Assembly: GCA_963788965.1 (NCBI GenBank)
Contig: CAWBIK010000004.1
Coordinates: forward strand, 480,614 to 544,613
Direction: 5' to 3'
Origin: QHXQ01 sp963788965
GTDB lineage: Bacteria > Acidobacteriota > Blastocatellia > Pyrinomonadales > Pyrinomonadaceae
DNA: 64,000 nt
The position numbers and the translations under genes were made by a program. Every line of letters begins with the position of its first letter. The stretch's first letter is position 1. Positions 1 through 8,951 of this stretch are shown in pieces. The notes under the pieces are model-generated. The model was not told the DNA's origin. It did not search any database and was given only the letters and a program-made list of their open reading frames with translations.

Positions 1-1590
1 CTGTCGCAGGTGTTGGGCGTCGCGGCGCAACGCGCCATCACGGAGATGCGCAAGAAAGTGCAAGCGCAGATCGCGCGGCTGCCGGTCAGTTATTTCGATT
101 CGACCCAGACCGGCAAACTCATCTCGCGGATCATGAACGATGCCGAGGGCATACGCAATCTGGTTGGGACGGGACTGGTGCAACTGGCCGGGAGTTTCAT
201 CACGGCGGTCGTCGCGCTCTGCGTCCTGTTCTGGCTCAACTGGCGGCTGACTGCGATCACGATGCTGGTCCTCGGTCTGTTCGGCGGCGCGCTGGCTTAC
301 GCCTTCACGCGGCTCAGACCTTTGTTCCGCGAGCGCGGCGAGATCATGGCGCAACTCACGGGGCGGCTGGCCGAATCGCTGGGCGGCATCCGCATCGTCA
401 AAGCCTACACGGCCGAGAAGCGCGAGGAACTGACCTTCGCGCGCGGGGCGCACAAGTTGTTTCGTAACATCGCCCGGTCAATGACCGGCGTGTCTGCAAC
501 AACCGCTTTCTCGTCGGTCGTTATCGGCGCGGTCGGGGTGGTGATGATACTGGTCGGCGGGCGTTCGGTCGTGACGGGCGTAATGACGCTCGGCGACCTG
601 TTCATGTATGTCCTGTTCACGGGCTTGATGGCAATGCCGCTCATTCAGTTCGCGGCTATCGGGACGCAGATCACGGAAGCCTTCGCGGGGCTTGAACGCA
701 TCCGCGAGGTGCTGAGCATGGCGACCGAAGACGAAGAAGATGCGACGCGCGCGCCGCTCGCGGACGTGCGCGGCGAGATCGAGTTCGAGCATGTGTCGTT
801 CGAGTACGACGCGGGCGTGCCTGTGCTCAAGGATGTCTCCTTCAAAGCTGCCGCCGGTTCGACGACGGCGCTCGTCGGTTCAAGCGGTTCGGGCAAGAGC
901 ACGTTGACGAGTCTCGTGATGAACTTCAACCGGCCCGCCACCGGCACGATCAAGATCGACGGGCAGGATTTGCAGACGCTCAAGCTGCGCGACTTTCGTT
1001 CTTATCTCGGCGTCGTCATGCAGGACAACTTCCTGTTCGACGGCACGGTCGCGGACAACATCGGCTTCTCCAATCCGCACGCCACGCGCGCGGAGATTCA
1101 AGCTGTGAGTCGCATCGCGCACTGTGAAGAGTTCATCGAAAAGTTTGAGCAGAAGTATGACACGATCGTCGGCGAGCGCGGCGTGAAACTATCCGGCGGG
1201 CAGCGCCAGCGCATCGCCATCGCGCGCGCCATCCTCGCCGATCCGAAACTGCTCATCTTAGACGAAGCAACTTCCAGCCTCGACAGCGAAAGCGAAGCTT
1301 TAATTCAAGACGGCTTGCGTAAGTTGCGACGCGGGCGCACGACCTTTGTGATCGCGCATAGGCTCTCCACGATCCGCAGCGCCGATCAGATTCTCGTCCT
1401 TGAAGGCGGCGAGATCGTCGAACGCGGCACGCACGAAGAACTGCTCGCGGCCGACGGTCGTTACAAGCAACTCTACGACAAGCAGTACAAGTTCGAGCGC
1501 GATCAGTTCATCAATCCCGGCGAGGATTTCACGCCCGCGCCGCCGCAAAGCATGCGTGCGGGCGTGCCGCCGCGTCTGTCTAATTTATAG
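1..1590 (+). CDS. ABC exporter, fused membrane and ATPase domains (5' end outside window)
   Basis: The open frame runs in from the left edge, so the true start and the first membrane helices are missing. What remains is the usual half-transporter of the MsbA/multidrug type, expected to flip lipids or amphipathic compounds across the inner membrane as a homodimer. Numbering from the first possible start at base 10, hydrophobic helices lie near residues 55-100 and 165-215. The nucleotide-binding domain has Walker A GSSGSGKST (290-298), signature LSGGQ (394-398) and Walker B LLILDEA (414-420), followed by the switch His in VIAHRLST. It converges with the kinase-helicase gene, whose stop lies 26 bases away, with no clear terminator between them. 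The tRNA fragment at 4.7 kb separates it from the peptide cluster, so it is probably not part of that system. Substrate unknown. Confidence 0.9.
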   Translation: MSQVLGVAAQRAITEMRKKVQAQIARLPVSYFDSTQTGKLISRIMNDAEGIRNLVGTGLVQLAGSFITAVVALCVLFWLNWRLTAITMLVLGLFGGALAYAFTRLRPLFRERGEIMAQLTGRLAESLGGIRIVKAYTAEKREELTFARGAHKLFRNIARSMTGVSATTAFSSVVIGAVGVVMILVGGRSVVTGVMTLGDLFMYVLFTGLMAMPLIQFAAIGTQITEAFAGLERIREVLSMATEDEEDATRAPLADVRGEIEFEHVSFEYDAGVPVLKDVSFKAAAGSTTALVGSSGSGKSTLTSLVMNFNRPATGTIKIDGQDLQTLKLRDFRSYLGVVMQDNFLFDGTVADNIGFSNPHATRAEIQAVSRIAHCEEFIEKFEQKYDTIVGERGVKLSGGQRQRIAIARAILADPKLLILDEATSSLDSESEALIQDGLRKLRRGRTTFVIAHRLSTIRSADQILVLEGGEIVERGTHEELLAADGRYKQLYDKQYKFERDQFINPGEDFTPAPPQSMRAGVPPRLSNL

Positions 1591-1616
1591 CGGGCGCGAT
1601 CAATCGACGGATTAGT

Positions 1617-4505
1617 TTAGTCGTCTGCCGACAGGGACGCGTGCGGCAGAATCGTGGCGGGGATGGCCTCTAAGAAGCGCGAGACGACGGGGAAGGAATC
1701 GCCGTCCGCGCCGCGATAAGCGTTCAACGGATAGACGAAATAGAGATGCCGCTTCGCGCGCGTCGCGGCGACATAGAGCAAGCGCCGCTCCTCCTCCAAA
1801 TCGTCAAACTCGTCGGCGGAACGGGCCGAAGGAAACCAACCGTCCGTCATCCAGATCACAAACAGCGTGTCCCACTCTAAGCCCTTCGCCGAATGCACGG
1901 TCGAGAGCGTTATGTCGCCGCGACTGCGCGTCGTCCTGTCCGTGTGGGCCGCGTCCGACGGATCGAGCGCCACGTCGGCCAGCAACTCGGCCGAACTTTT
2001 GTATCGCTTGGCGATTGTCTGCAAGTGTTCGAGGTCGCGCCCGCGACGCGGATAGTCGTCGTATCTGGCTTTCAAGATGGGCCGGTAGAAGCGCAGCACG
2101 GTCGAGAGTTGCGCGCTCGGCGATCTGTTCTCTACGAGGCTGGTCCACATGCGCGCCAAGCGGCCCAACTGCTCTTTGTAAGCAGCGCGCGCCGGAAACT
2201 TATGCAGTTTTTTAAATAGGCCCTCTTTCGTCCGCGTTGCTCTGAACTCTTTGCGTTCGACGCCGAGGTGGTCGAGTATCTGGTTGACCGTCGCGTCGCC
2301 GATGTGGTCGATCAGTTTCAGGGCGCGAAACCATGAGAGCGTGTCCGACGGATTTGCGACCACGCGCAAAAAGGCGAGCGCATCTTTGATGTGCGCCGAT
2401 TCGGCGAACTTGATGCCGCCGAATTTGCGAAACGGAATGCCATGCTTGCCCAGTTCGATTTCCAGATCGAACGAGTGCGAACTGGCGCGAAACAGCACTG
2501 CGATCTCATCCGGCGACACACCTTCGGCCCGCAACTCTTCAATCCGCTCGGCGACAAAACGCGACTGCTCGTTCTCGTCGCGCGCGCTGACGGCGACGGG
2601 CAGCGGCCCTGTCGGCATGCGCGAGAAGAGACGCTTCGCGTAGCCGTCCGTTACGTCGGCGATGATCGCGTTAGCCACGTCCAAGATCGGTTGCGTGCTG
2701 CGATAGTTCTCTTCCAATTTGATCACTTGCGCGGCGGGAAAGAGCGCGGGGAACTCAAGCATGTTCTTGTGGCTCGCCCCGCGAAACGAATAGATCGACT
2801 GGCATTCGTCGCCGACAACCGCCACGTTATCGTGCGTCGCCGTCATCAAGCGCACGATCTGTGCTTGCAGTTTATTCGTGTCTTGATACTCGTCCACCAT
2901 GATGTAGCGATACTGCTCCGACAGGCGCTGGCACAACTCGGTGTCCGCTTCGAGAGCTTCGCGCAGCCGCACCAGCAGGTCGTCGTAAGTCAGCATGTGG
3001 CGCGTGCGCTTGAACGTCTCGAAGGAGTTATATAACTCTTCGAGGGCGGGGCGCTCGGTGACGAACTGCGGGTACGACTGCTTGAGCACGTCCGCCAGCG
3101 GGCTGACCTTGTTGACCATCATGCTGAAGATCGCGCAGATGGTGCGCTTGCGCGGGAAGCGCCGATCTTTGGTGAGTTGCATCTGCCGACGCAGCAGATC
3201 GATCAGGTCTTCGGTGTCGCTGCCGTCTAGCACCGTGAAGTTGCGCGCAACGTTCGCCGCCTCCGGGTACTTACGCAAGACAGAATGGCCGAGCGAATGG
3301 AACGTGCCGCCCGACACGCGTTGGCAACGTGCGTCGGCCAGCGCCGCCGCGCGCGCAAGCATGCTCGTCGCCGCTCGCCGCGTGAACGTCAGCAGCAGCA
3401 CCGACTCCGGCCGCGCGCCCGTCTCCACCAGACGCGCCACACGATAGACGAGCGTGCGCGTCTTCCCCGTGCCCGCCCCGGCGACGATGAGCAGCGGTCC
3501 TTCGGTCGTCGTCACGGCCTTGAACTGGGTCGCGTTCAGTTCTTGCTCATAGTCGATCCCGCGCGCGTGCGTCGTGACGGTGACGCGTTTCAAGATCAGT
3601 TTGGTTTTAACTTGCGTGGGCGCGGCTTGGCCAAGTTCGAGCGCACGTTTGAAGGCTTTGAGTTCCGTTGCGAGTTCTTTGATCGTTTGATAACGCTGCT
3701 TCGGCGTGGTGGCCAGCGCCTTCGTCAAGATGCGTTGCAGATCGAGCGGCAGCGCGGCGCTCAAGGTGGTGCGCAACCTCGGTTCTTCGTGCAGGATGGC
3801 GTGCATCGTGTCGATCTGATTTTCGTGTCCGAAGGGGCGCTTGCCCGTCAGCATCTCGCAGAGAACGACGCCGAAAGCGAAGATGTCGCAACGCAGATCG
3901 ACGCGCTGGCCGAGCAACTGCTCCGGCGACATATAATGGATCGTGCCCATGATCGTCCCGGCTTGCGTCTCGACGCGGATGAGCGTCTTCTGCGCGCTGT
4001 CGGCGGCAAACGCGCGCTCGCGTTGTGTGACGAGTTTCGCCAACCCGAAGTCGAGAATCTTCGCGTAACCGTCGCGGTGAATCATCAGATTTTCGGGTTT
4101 CAGGTCGCGGTGGATGATGCCCGCCTCGTGCGCTTTGCCGAGTCCTTCGGCGATCTGTAACGCGATCTCCAACACGTCCTTGACCTGTAACGCGCGCGCC
4201 ACGATCTTCTGCCGCAACGTCTCGCCCTCGACGTACTCCATCGCTATGTAAGGCTTGCCGTCGTGTTCGCCGACTTCATAGACCGTGAGGATGTGCGGAT
4301 GATTCAAGGCCGAGGCCGCGCGGGCTTCTTGCAGGAAGCGACGACGACGATCAGCTTGGGCGATGTATTCCGGCGGTAAGAGTTTGAGGGCGACGACGCG
4401 ATGCAGCTTTTCGTCATACGCTTTATAGACCGCGCCCATGCCGCCCGCGCCCAGCGACTCCATGATCCGGTAATGCGCAATCGTGCCTTCAGGCATCACT
4501 TTCAT
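1617..4505 (-). CDS. Ser/Thr protein kinase fused to a UvrD/PcrA-type DNA helicase
   Basis: A 962-residue protein with two complete enzymes in one chain. Residues 11-290 are a PknB-like kinase: glycine loop GAGGMGAVY (19-27), ATP lysine K41, catalytic HRDLKPEN (132-139), DFG (152-154) and an SPE in place of APE (193-195). After a linker rich in Lys and Thr, residues 318-950 form a superfamily 1A helicase. It has Q motif LNATQFKAV, Walker A GAGTGKT (343-349), DEYQD (538-542), motif III GDECQSIYSFRG (565-576), motif V HSAKGLEW and motif VI YVAATRAKRH. All key residues of both halves are present, so both may be active. No membrane helix is seen, unlike most PknB kinases. The helicase half should unwind DNA 3'-5' in repair; the kinase half may couple that to a signal (inference). 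The start could also be the in-frame ATG at 4496. It is a single gene with an upstream gap. Confidence 0.93.
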   Translation of the reverse strand: MKVMPEGTIAHYRIMESLGAGGMGAVYKAYDEKLHRVVALKLLPPEYIAQADRRRRFLQEARAASALNHPHILTVYEVGEHDGKPYIAMEYVEGETLRQKIVARALQVKDVLEIALQIAEGLGKAHEAGIIHRDLKPENLMIHRDGYAKILDFGLAKLVTQRERAFAADSAQKTLIRVETQAGTIMGTIHYMSPEQLLGQRVDLRCDIFAFGVVLCEMLTGKRPFGHENQIDTMHAILHEEPRLRTTLSAALPLDLQRILTKALATTPKQRYQTIKELATELKAFKRALELGQAAPTQVKTKLILKRVTVTTHARGIDYEQELNATQFKAVTTTEGPLLIVAGAGTGKTRTLVYRVARLVETGARPESVLLLTFTRRAATSMLARAAALADARCQRVSGGTFHSLGHSVLRKYPEAANVARNFTVLDGSDTEDLIDLLRRQMQLTKDRRFPRKRTICAIFSMMVNKVSPLADVLKQSYPQFVTERPALEELYNSFETFKRTRHMLTYDDLLVRLREALEADTELCQRLSEQYRYIMVDEYQDTNKLQAQIVRLMTATHDNVAVVGDECQSIYSFRGASHKNMLEFPALFPAAQVIKLEENYRSTQPILDVANAIIADVTDGYAKRLFSRMPTGPLPVAVSARDENEQSRFVAERIEELRAEGVSPDEIAVLFRASSHSFDLEIELGKHGIPFRKFGGIKFAESAHIKDALAFLRVVANPSDTLSWFRALKLIDHIGDATVNQILDHLGVERKEFRATRTKEGLFKKLHKFPARAAYKEQLGRLARMWTSLVENRSPSAQLSTVLRFYRPILKARYDDYPRRGRDLEHLQTIAKRYKSSAELLADVALDPSDAAHTDRTTRSRGDITLSTVHSAKGLEWDTLFVIWMTDGWFPSARSADEFDDLEEERRLLYVAATRAKRHLYFVYPLNAYRGADGDSFPVVSRFLEAIPATILPHASLSADD

Positions 4506-4698
4506 GATCCGGGAGCAGACGGCCGTGTTGAGTTTAAGTCCAAAGAAGAATACGCAGAAATCGGCCCGGAAGATGCTTCACACCGCGTTTTTTTTGCCCT
4601 GTCAGCGCCACGCAAAACCTGCTGCGCGAACCACATTGAACGGTTGAGAATTAAGCTGGCAGAAGTTGAGGCCGGCCTCGCGGCCGTGCAAAGAGAAA

Positions 4699-4756
4699 TG
4701 GCGGAGAGGATGGGATTCGAACCCACGGTGGCCTTTCGACCACTCCGGTTTTCGAG
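4699..4756 (-). tRNA. 3' half of a tRNA-Ser(CGA), broken in the anticodon loop
   Basis: On the minus strand the segment reads anticodon loop CTCGAAA (anticodon CGA at 4752-4754), 3' anticodon stem ACCGG, a long class II variable arm (TGGTC/GGCCA), T arm GTGGG-TTCGAAT-CCCAT, then acceptor strand CCTCTCC, discriminator G and encoded CCA. All features of serine tRNA are present on this side. Upstream of the loop the match stops: the 5' anticodon stem should be CCGGT but GGGGA is found, and neither a D arm nor a GGAGAGG 5' acceptor strand occurs in the next 300 bases. It is therefore not a working tRNA gene by itself. A break inside the anticodon loop is the normal crossover point of tyrosine integrases, so this is best read as an attachment-site remnant (inference). 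Confidence 0.8.
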
Positions 4757-4955
4757 TCCCCTTCGCCCCTCGCGCCTAAAAGCGAAAACGTAGGAATTGC
4801 TAAGAATTCAAACAACCCGCAGCCGTCAAAGCATAGCCCATCCTAGCGATTCCTGTCACGTCATCACGCCAACCGCACGCCAAGTTTGAGGAGAGAACTA
4901 CAGAAATCAGATAAGTCATGGTTTAGTGTGGACTATGGAAGTCAGCGCCTAATTT

Positions 4956-5760
4956 GGGAGTGACTAAATCAGACATGAGACGAAGTCAATGATGTTGCTT
5001 GGCTAGCGTGGGTGCTGTTGCTGCTAGCTCTGCCGCCGGTTCCAACACCAGACGAACAACGCGACCGCTTGACGCAACGCATGGACGCACTTCGAGAAGC
5101 AGCGCGCGCGGCTCGTTAGCCGCGCAAGGTAGTGCTGCGGTTCGGCGTTATCGCCTGCTACCGAGTAGGTCTGTGACTTGTTCTACATGCTCGTGTGCTG
5201 GCCCCACCAGCACAGGTCCCGGTATGTGTTGAAAGCATCGGAGAAATAACTCTGCGCTAGCGGCGCGGAGTCGATGACAGACGGCATCACTTCCGGGGTG
5301 CGCTGCTCGCAGACCGTGTGCGCGCCGATGCAGCGCGGCTCCCGCTCGACGAGCGTGCCGATAGCCGCAGGCTTTTTAGTCCCGACGAAGGTGAACAACT
5401 CGTCCATCTCCAGCGTGCCCACCGGCTCTGGACTAGCTGCGGAGACTTCTCTGGCGCGCAGTTGCGTGGGCACCGAGTTGACCCAGTTGGCAAGCGACTG
5501 GTGATTAACCCAGAGGAGGCGTCCGATGCGGCGCAAGCCGTTGCCTTCGAGGTAGAGTTTGATGGCTTGCTCGCGCGTCTGATCGTTGTAACCGAGCGGA
5601 CGCGGCTCTGGCGTGTACTGACGGCGGCACGTCTGACATTGAAGGCGTTGACTGCCGGTGCGATTAAAGCCTGATTTCACTTGGCGCTCACTACTGTGGC
5701 AATAGGGAGTTGGTGGATGCCAACTTTTATAACATCATCAGGTCTGATTTAGGCAATCCC
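4956..5760 (-). mobile_element. IS1-family insertion sequence with terminal inverted repeats, inactive
   Basis: Imperfect inverted repeats bound the element: the left end at 4956-4978 (gggagtgactaaatcagac...) matches the complement of the right end at 5738-5760 (gggattgcctaaatcagac...) at most positions. The 805-base span and the single transposase inside fit the IS1 family. I see no matching 8-9 base target duplication outside the ends, so the insertion is old, was rearranged, or my ends are off by a few bases. The transposase is broken by a stop codon. It lies 200 bases from the tRNA fragment, in the boundary zone between the left-hand genes and the cluster. Confidence 0.72.
5024..5680 (-). 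pseudogene. IS1-family transposase (InsA/InsB-like), interrupted by an in-frame amber codon
   Basis: The first 165 codons from 5680 encode the N-terminal zinc-finger/HTH part (GSQRLQCQTCRRQYTPEP) and the start of the DDE domain (MDELFTFVG carries the first Asp; SDAFNTYRDL the second). A TAG at 5183-5185 then stops translation. The same frame continues without shift for about 50 codons and gives the conserved IS1 C-terminus (GDNAELRHYLARL ... LFVWCWNRRQS) to a stop at 5024-5026. One nonsense change therefore inactivates an otherwise recognisable transposase. In-frame sequence upstream of 5680 (PYCHSSERQVK) supplies part of the missing zinc finger, but no ATG precedes it, so the 5' end may be damaged too. 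Confidence 0.8.
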
Positions 5761-5884
5761 CTGTGACAAAGAACTAGTAAATGAGGGTTCGAATCGGCTA
5801 GAATGTTATGCTCTAAAGAGTCCGCCGCCACCGCCGTCAAAGCGTTGTGGGCCGGCGGAACCCAACCCCCCGGTGAAGTAACCC

Positions 5885-7819
5885 ATGCCAATCCCCCCCG
5901 TACAGAAGGAGAGGCGCCGCGCGCCGCGGCACACAAAGAAGCTCAGTTTTCACATATCCGCCTATAGGGCGGGCGCGGGCGACGAGAGTCGCGGCGGTGG
6001 CAGCGCCTTCCGCGGGTACACGACGGACATCAGCCCCCGCGGGGTCGGCTTCGTCCTCGCGCGCGGGCAGGAGGGTATCCTCGAACTGCAACGCGGCGCC
6101 GGCCCGCTACGACTCGTATTCGACGGCCCCGACGGCGGCATCGAGGTGCACGCCGCGTTTGCGCACGTCCGCCGGCCGGAGGGGCTTGTAGGCGAGATAG
6201 CGGCCGGCGCGCGCATCATGGCTGTCAGCGACACCGACGGCTTCCGGCGGCTGGTCGGGGCCGCCGACGACCCGCGGCCGAGCTACGCCTGCCTCGACGA
6301 GCTCTTCGACGCACAAGCCAGAGCCACCCCCGACGGGGTCGCGGTCACGGCGGAGGGGGAGAGCCTCTCCTTCCGGCAGTTGGCCGCGCGGGTGGACGCC
6401 CTCGCGCGTCTCCTGAGAAGCAGGGGCATTCGCGCCGGTACGCTCGCGGGCGTCTTCGCCGAGCGCTCGCCGGAGATGTTGGTCGGCCTTCTGGCGGTCC
6501 TCAAAGCCGGCGGCGCTTACGTCCCGCTCGACCCGGCGCTGCCCCGCGAGCGCCTGGACTTCATCATTGAGGACACGCGGATGCCCGTCGTCCTCGCTCA
6601 GGAAAAGTTGTCGGGCGCGCTGCCGGGGCGAAGCGGCGTGGAGGTGATCCTCCTCAACGGCGGTCGTGGCGACGACCCGGCGGGAGGGTGTAAGGTGGCG
6701 GGCGGCGAAACGCGTGGAGGAGACATGGGCGACCTCGCCTACGTGATCTACACATCGGGCTCGACGGGCAGGCCCAAGGGGGTCATGATCACCCACGGCT
6801 CGGTCGCCAACTACGTCGCGTGGATGGGCGAGGCGTTCCCTATGACGGCCGGCGATGTCGTCCTGCAAAAAGCGCCCTTCACCTTCGACGCCTCGGTGTG
6901 GGAGATCTTCCTGCCTTTGCTCACGGGCGCACGCCTCGTCTTGGCGCGCCACGGCGGGGAGCGGGACTCCGGCTACATCGCGGACCTCATGGCGAGTGAG
7001 GGGGTCACCGACGCGCAGTTCGTGCCGTCACTGCTCAGGCAGTTCCTGGAGACACCGGGGGTCGAACGCTGCCTCTCGCTGCGGCGCGTGTTCAGCGGCG
7101 GAGAGGCGCTGCCGGCTGCACTCCGGAATAAGTTCTTCGAGCGTCTCCCCCACGCGCCCCTCTATAACCTGTACGGCCCCACGGAGACAACCGTCTACTC
7201 GGCCTACGACTTCTGCCGGCCGGTTGATGGCGGTGCCGCGCCTGTCCACATCGGCAGGCCCATCAGGGAGACGCGCCTCCACCTACTTGACCGCGCTCTC
7301 ACGCCGGTTGGCGCGACCCAACCCGGGGAGATCTTCATCGGAGGCGCGGGCCTCGCCCGGGGCTACCTGAACAGGCCCGGGCTGACGGCAGAGTGCTTCG
7401 TCCCCGATCCCTTCTCCGCCGAGCATGGCGCGCGGCTCTACCGGACGTGCGACGTGGCGCGCGCGTCCTCCGGGGGCGGCGTCGAATACTTAGGGCGCGC
7501 CGACCACCAAGTGAAAGTGCGCGGCGTACGTGTCGAGCCGGGGGAGATCGAGGCGGCGCTCGGCCTGCACCGGAACGTGCGGGAGAGCGTCGTCGCCGCC
7601 CGCGAGTCCGTGGGCGGCGACAAAAAACTGGTGGCTTACGTCGTCCCAAAGGCGGGGCCGGCCCCGTCGGTGAGCGAGCTGCGCGCCCACCTCGGGAGCA
7701 GGCTCCCCGACTACATGATGCCCTCGGCCTTCGTCGCCTTAGCCGAGCTGCCGCTGACGCACAACGGGAAGGTGGACATGCGCGCGCTCCCGGCGCCGGC
7801 CGGGGGCGGCCGGACTTGA
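5885..7819 (+). CDS. PilZ domain fused to an NRPS adenylation domain (predicted Gln)
   Basis: 644 residues, the only synthetase gene on the plus strand. Residues 8-115 look like a PilZ domain: RRAPR (11-15) supplies RxxxR and DISPRG (48-53) supplies D/NxSxxG, the two c-di-GMP contact motifs, at the usual spacing. Residues 135-640 are a full adenylation domain with YTSGSTGRPKG, FDASVWE, YGPTET, YRTCDVA and a terminal HNGKVDM lysine motif (A10). The substrate code read by eye is D-A-W-Q-F-G-L-V, matching glutamine. A GGTGAAG ribosome site 9 bases upstream supports the ATG at 5885. The frame ends at 7819 only because of a 1-base deletion in the G run at 7802-7806; a carrier protein and thioesterase follow in other frames. 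By eye it is richer in C-ending codons than the minus-strand cluster, so it may have a separate origin. Confidence 0.85.
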   Translation: MPIPPVQKERRRAPRHTKKLSFHISAYRAGAGDESRGGGSAFRGYTTDISPRGVGFVLARGQEGILELQRGAGPLRLVFDGPDGGIEVHAAFAHVRRPEGLVGEIAAGARIMAVSDTDGFRRLVGAADDPRPSYACLDELFDAQARATPDGVAVTAEGESLSFRQLAARVDALARLLRSRGIRAGTLAGVFAERSPEMLVGLLAVLKAGGAYVPLDPALPRERLDFIIEDTRMPVVLAQEKLSGALPGRSGVEVILLNGGRGDDPAGGCKVAGGETRGGDMGDLAYVIYTSGSTGRPKGVMITHGSVANYVAWMGEAFPMTAGDVVLQKAPFTFDASVWEIFLPLLTGARLVLARHGGERDSGYIADLMASEGVTDAQFVPSLLRQFLETPGVERCLSLRRVFSGGEALPAALRNKFFERLPHAPLYNLYGPTETTVYSAYDFCRPVDGGAAPVHIGRPIRETRLHLLDRALTPVGATQPGEIFIGGAGLARGYLNRPGLTAECFVPDPFSAEHGARLYRTCDVARASSGGGVEYLGRADHQVKVRGVRVEPGEIEAALGLHRNVRESVVAARESVGGDKKLVAYVVPKAGPAPSVSELRAHLGSRLPDYMMPSAFVALAELPLTHNGKVDMRALPAPAGGGRT

Positions 7820-8238
7820 CGCAGCCACTCCTCGCGCCGAGAGACGACACCGAACAGGGGCTGCGGCTCATCTGGGAGGAGGTACTCGGCGTCAGCCCCA
7901 TCGGCGTGAGGGACGACTTTTTCGAACTGGGGGGCGACTCTCTCTCGGCGACCCACATGCTCGCGGTCGTGGGCGAGCGGTTCGGCAGGACGCCCTCGCC
8001 CTCCGCCCTGATGCCGGCGGCGACCATCGAAGGGCTGGCCCGCCGGCTGACGGCGCCGGCCGAAGAGGATGGCTCCCTCCTCGTCGCGTTTCAAACGGGC
8101 GGGACCAAGCCGCCCCTCTTCTTCGCCCACGGCCTCGGGGGCGACGTCTACGACTACAGGGCTCTCGCCCCCCATTTGGGGGACGACCGGCCCGTCTACG
8201 CCCTGCGCGCGCAGGGTCTGACCGACTCCCTCCCCCCC
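7807..8238 (+). CDS. Peptidyl carrier protein and N-terminal part of a thioesterase (frameshifted fragment)
   Basis: This frame continues the PilZ-A protein after the G-run indel. It gives a carrier protein with the phosphopantetheine site DDFFELGGDSLSA (serine near 7938), a linker, and the start of an alpha/beta-hydrolase thioesterase (PPLFFAHGLGGDVYDYRALA, the oxyanion-side motif). It leaves frame again at the run of seven C at 8232-8238, where one more C would restore the chain into the next fragment. There is no start codon of its own, so it should be read as the middle of the 5885-8951 locus. Either the two shifts are sequencing errors or the gene is dead. Confidence 0.75.
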
Positions 8239-8951
8239 ACGAAACCTTCGAGGAGATGGCGGCCGCTTACGTCAAAGAGGTGCTCGCCGTCCGGCCGCGG
8301 GGCCCCTACTTTCTGGGCGGGTATTCGTCGGGCGGGACGATAGCCTACGAGATGGCCGGGCAACTGCGGGCCGCGGGTCACGAAGTGGCGTACCTGGCCG
8401 TGCTGGACGAAGCGGCCCCGCCGGGTGGCGGTAAAGACGCAACGGCACTGACCAAAGCCCTCCGCCTCGCCATGAACCTGCCCTACTGGCTGGTCGATTT
8501 TGTTTGGAGGCGCACGCCCGGTGAAGTGGCCGCCGACGTGAAGAGGCGGGTGAAGTTCTCCGCGAAGAAGGCGTTCGGCCTAGCCTTCCGCCTCGCCGGA
8601 CTCATGCCTCCCGAGGTCGGCGTGTCCGACGAACTCACGCTGTCCGACATGCCGGACCACCGCCTCAAGTTCTTGGAGGTTCAGCACCGGGCGCTCAAAG
8701 CCTACAGGCCGCACCTGTGCCCCCTCCCCGTCACCCTCTACCGGACCCGCTCGCAATCCTTATTCGGCTCCCAGCTTTTCGACAAAGGTTGGGGGCGCGT
8801 CGGGTGCCGAGTAGTCAAGGTGCGTGTAGTGCACGGAAACCACAAGAACCTTTGTGAGGAGCCACACGCGCGCCACCTGGCGGCGGCACTCAGAGAGGAC
8901 ATGGAGGCGGCGACGGTCCCGCTTCGCGGTCAGTTACTCTCGGAAGGGTAG
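8238..8951 (+). CDS. Thioesterase domain, C-terminal part (frameshifted fragment of the PilZ-A-PCP-TE synthetase)
   Basis: After the C-run indel the protein resumes as HETFEEMAAAYVKEV and carries the nucleophile elbow GYSSGG (serine near 8330), LDEAAP further on, and a late catalytic-His candidate in HGNHKNLCEEPH. This is the normal order of a type I NRPS thioesterase, which releases the product by hydrolysis or cyclisation. The internal ATG at 8256 is probably not the real start. With the two preceding fragments it makes a complete loading-and-release protein that lacks any condensation domain, so it would free or transfer a single activated residue unless it works with partners. Confidence 0.8.
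   Translation, partial: HETFEEMAAAYVKEVLAVRPRGPYFLGGYSSGGTIAYEMAGQLRAAGHEVAYLAVLDEAAPPGGGKDATALTKALRLAMNLPYWLVDFVWRRTPGEVAADVKRRVKFSAKKAFGLAFRLAGLMPPEVGVSDELTLSDMPDHRLKFLEVQHRALKAYRPHLCPLPVTLYRTRSQSLFGSQLFDKGWGRVGCRVVKVRVVHGNHKNLCEEPHARHLAAALREDMEAATVPLRGQLLSEG

Larger units (their letters stand above)
5885..8951 (+). other. Reconstructed locus: PilZ-A-PCP-TE stand-alone synthetase
   Basis: Joining the three frames (1-base deletions at 7802-7806 and 8232-8238) gives one protein of about 1022 residues: PilZ, adenylation (Gln-like), carrier and thioesterase. Both indels lie in homopolymers, which favours sequencing error over decay. It is divergent from the main operon and separated from it by about 1.5 kb. 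It supplies the only covalently attached thioesterase in the window, while the minus-strand line has none. Confidence 0.7.

Noticed and set aside
1591..1616. Bidirectional terminator between the two convergent genes
   Set aside because: Only 26 bases and no stem with a T tract on either strand.
4401..4793. Plus-strand open frame ending with MAERMGFEPTV...
   Set aside because: It is the antisense reading of the tRNA-Ser fragment and of the kinase gene's 5' end, a well-known kind of false protein.
4940..5775. Target-site duplication of the IS1-family element
   Set aside because: The 8-9 bases outside the two ends (gcctaattt and ctgtgacaa) do not match.
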